A stretch of DNA of 7,090 nucleotides from Candidatus Cardinium sp. cBcalN2 (lineage in GTDB: Bacteria; Bacteroidota; Bacteroidia; Cytophagales; Amoebophilaceae): contig NZ_JAACGD010000065.1 of NCBI RefSeq assembly GCF_022810445.1, positions 1 through 7,090 of the forward strand. The letters are read 5' to 3'. The notes beneath the pieces were generated by a model, which had not been told where the DNA came from, did no database searches, and worked only from the letters and a program-made list of their open reading frames with translations. Both the position numbers and the translations under genes were made by a program. Shown here piece after piece: positions 7,015-7,090 of this stretch (within the stretch, counting starts at the first letter, position 1; each line of letters begins with the position of its first letter).

Positions 7015-7078
7015 ATTCTGTTTTTTCAGCTGTAAGGAGTGATTTCAGCAATTTTTTACCCAGGGCTTGATTTTTTGC
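7015..7078 (+). repeat. Dispersed intergenic repeat, copy C
   Basis: This copy contains both signatures seen separately at the left edge. TTTCAGCTGTAAGG (7024-7037) equals 26-39, and 7036-7066 equals 251-281 at 30 of 31 bases. Relative to the left edge, the two parts are joined directly at the shared GG (7036-7037), without the 213 bases found at 40-252. It runs on into a T-rich tract and probably continues past the window. Confidence 0.7.
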
Positions 7079-7090
7079 TTACTTTTTTAT

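Larger units (their letters stand above)
6791..7090. other. Gene-free right-edge region with inverted repeats
   Basis: No convincing gene is present. The region contains GTTGAC (6900-6905) facing GTCAAC (6914-6919), GGTATA (6963-6968) facing TATACC (6976-6981), a weak terminator-like hairpin (6935-6961) and the dispersed repeat copy from 7015. The sequence is AT-rich and otherwise without recognisable content. Confidence 0.55.

Overview
The window is an AT-rich bacterial segment from the phylum Bacteroidota. The evidence is a DUF3822 protein, a DUF4296 protein, a GyrB of the short (about 650 residue) type, a tRNA-Glu without an encoded CCA, and start codons that mostly lack a Shine-Dalgarno sequence. 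The AT-rich, repeat-containing intergenic DNA and the small lineage-specific membrane proteins suggest a reduced, host-associated member such as the Amoebophilaceae (Cardinium/Amoebophilus-like). That placement is inference from gene style, not a database result.

Layout. Positions 1-403 hold no gene. They contain a dispersed repeat (24-85 and 247-290) that recurs at the far end of the window (7015-7078), and several hairpins. A tRNA-Glu(UUC) lies on the minus strand at 404-475, with a strong imperfect palindrome just upstream of its 5' end (485-516). Three more minus-strand genes follow: an exported outer-membrane beta-barrel protein (579-1334), tsaB for the t6A tRNA modification (1522-2190), and a DUF3822 gene (2213-3109) 22 bases upstream of tsaB. 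A 135-base divergent intergenic region separates these from the plus-strand half.

The plus strand carries a DUF4296 protein (3245-3601), a small protein resembling only the C-terminal tail of MutS2 (KOW-like segment plus Smr domain, 3693-4154), complete gyrB (4246-6195), and two small single-pass membrane proteins of YtxH-like style (6348-6554 and 6599-6790). The last 300 bases are non-coding and end in the repeat shared with the left edge.

Most recognisable genes are housekeeping: t6A modification, DNA supercoiling and a nucleic-acid-binding Smr protein. The tsaB/DUF3822 pair looks like an operon, and the two YtxH-like genes may be co-transcribed. No mobile-element gene, CRISPR array, defence system or biosynthetic cluster is visible. 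The most interesting signals are the dispersed structured repeat at both edges, the stand-alone MutS2-tail protein, and the in-frame 15-base tandem repeat in the putative surface protein. I see no convincing novel multi-gene system.
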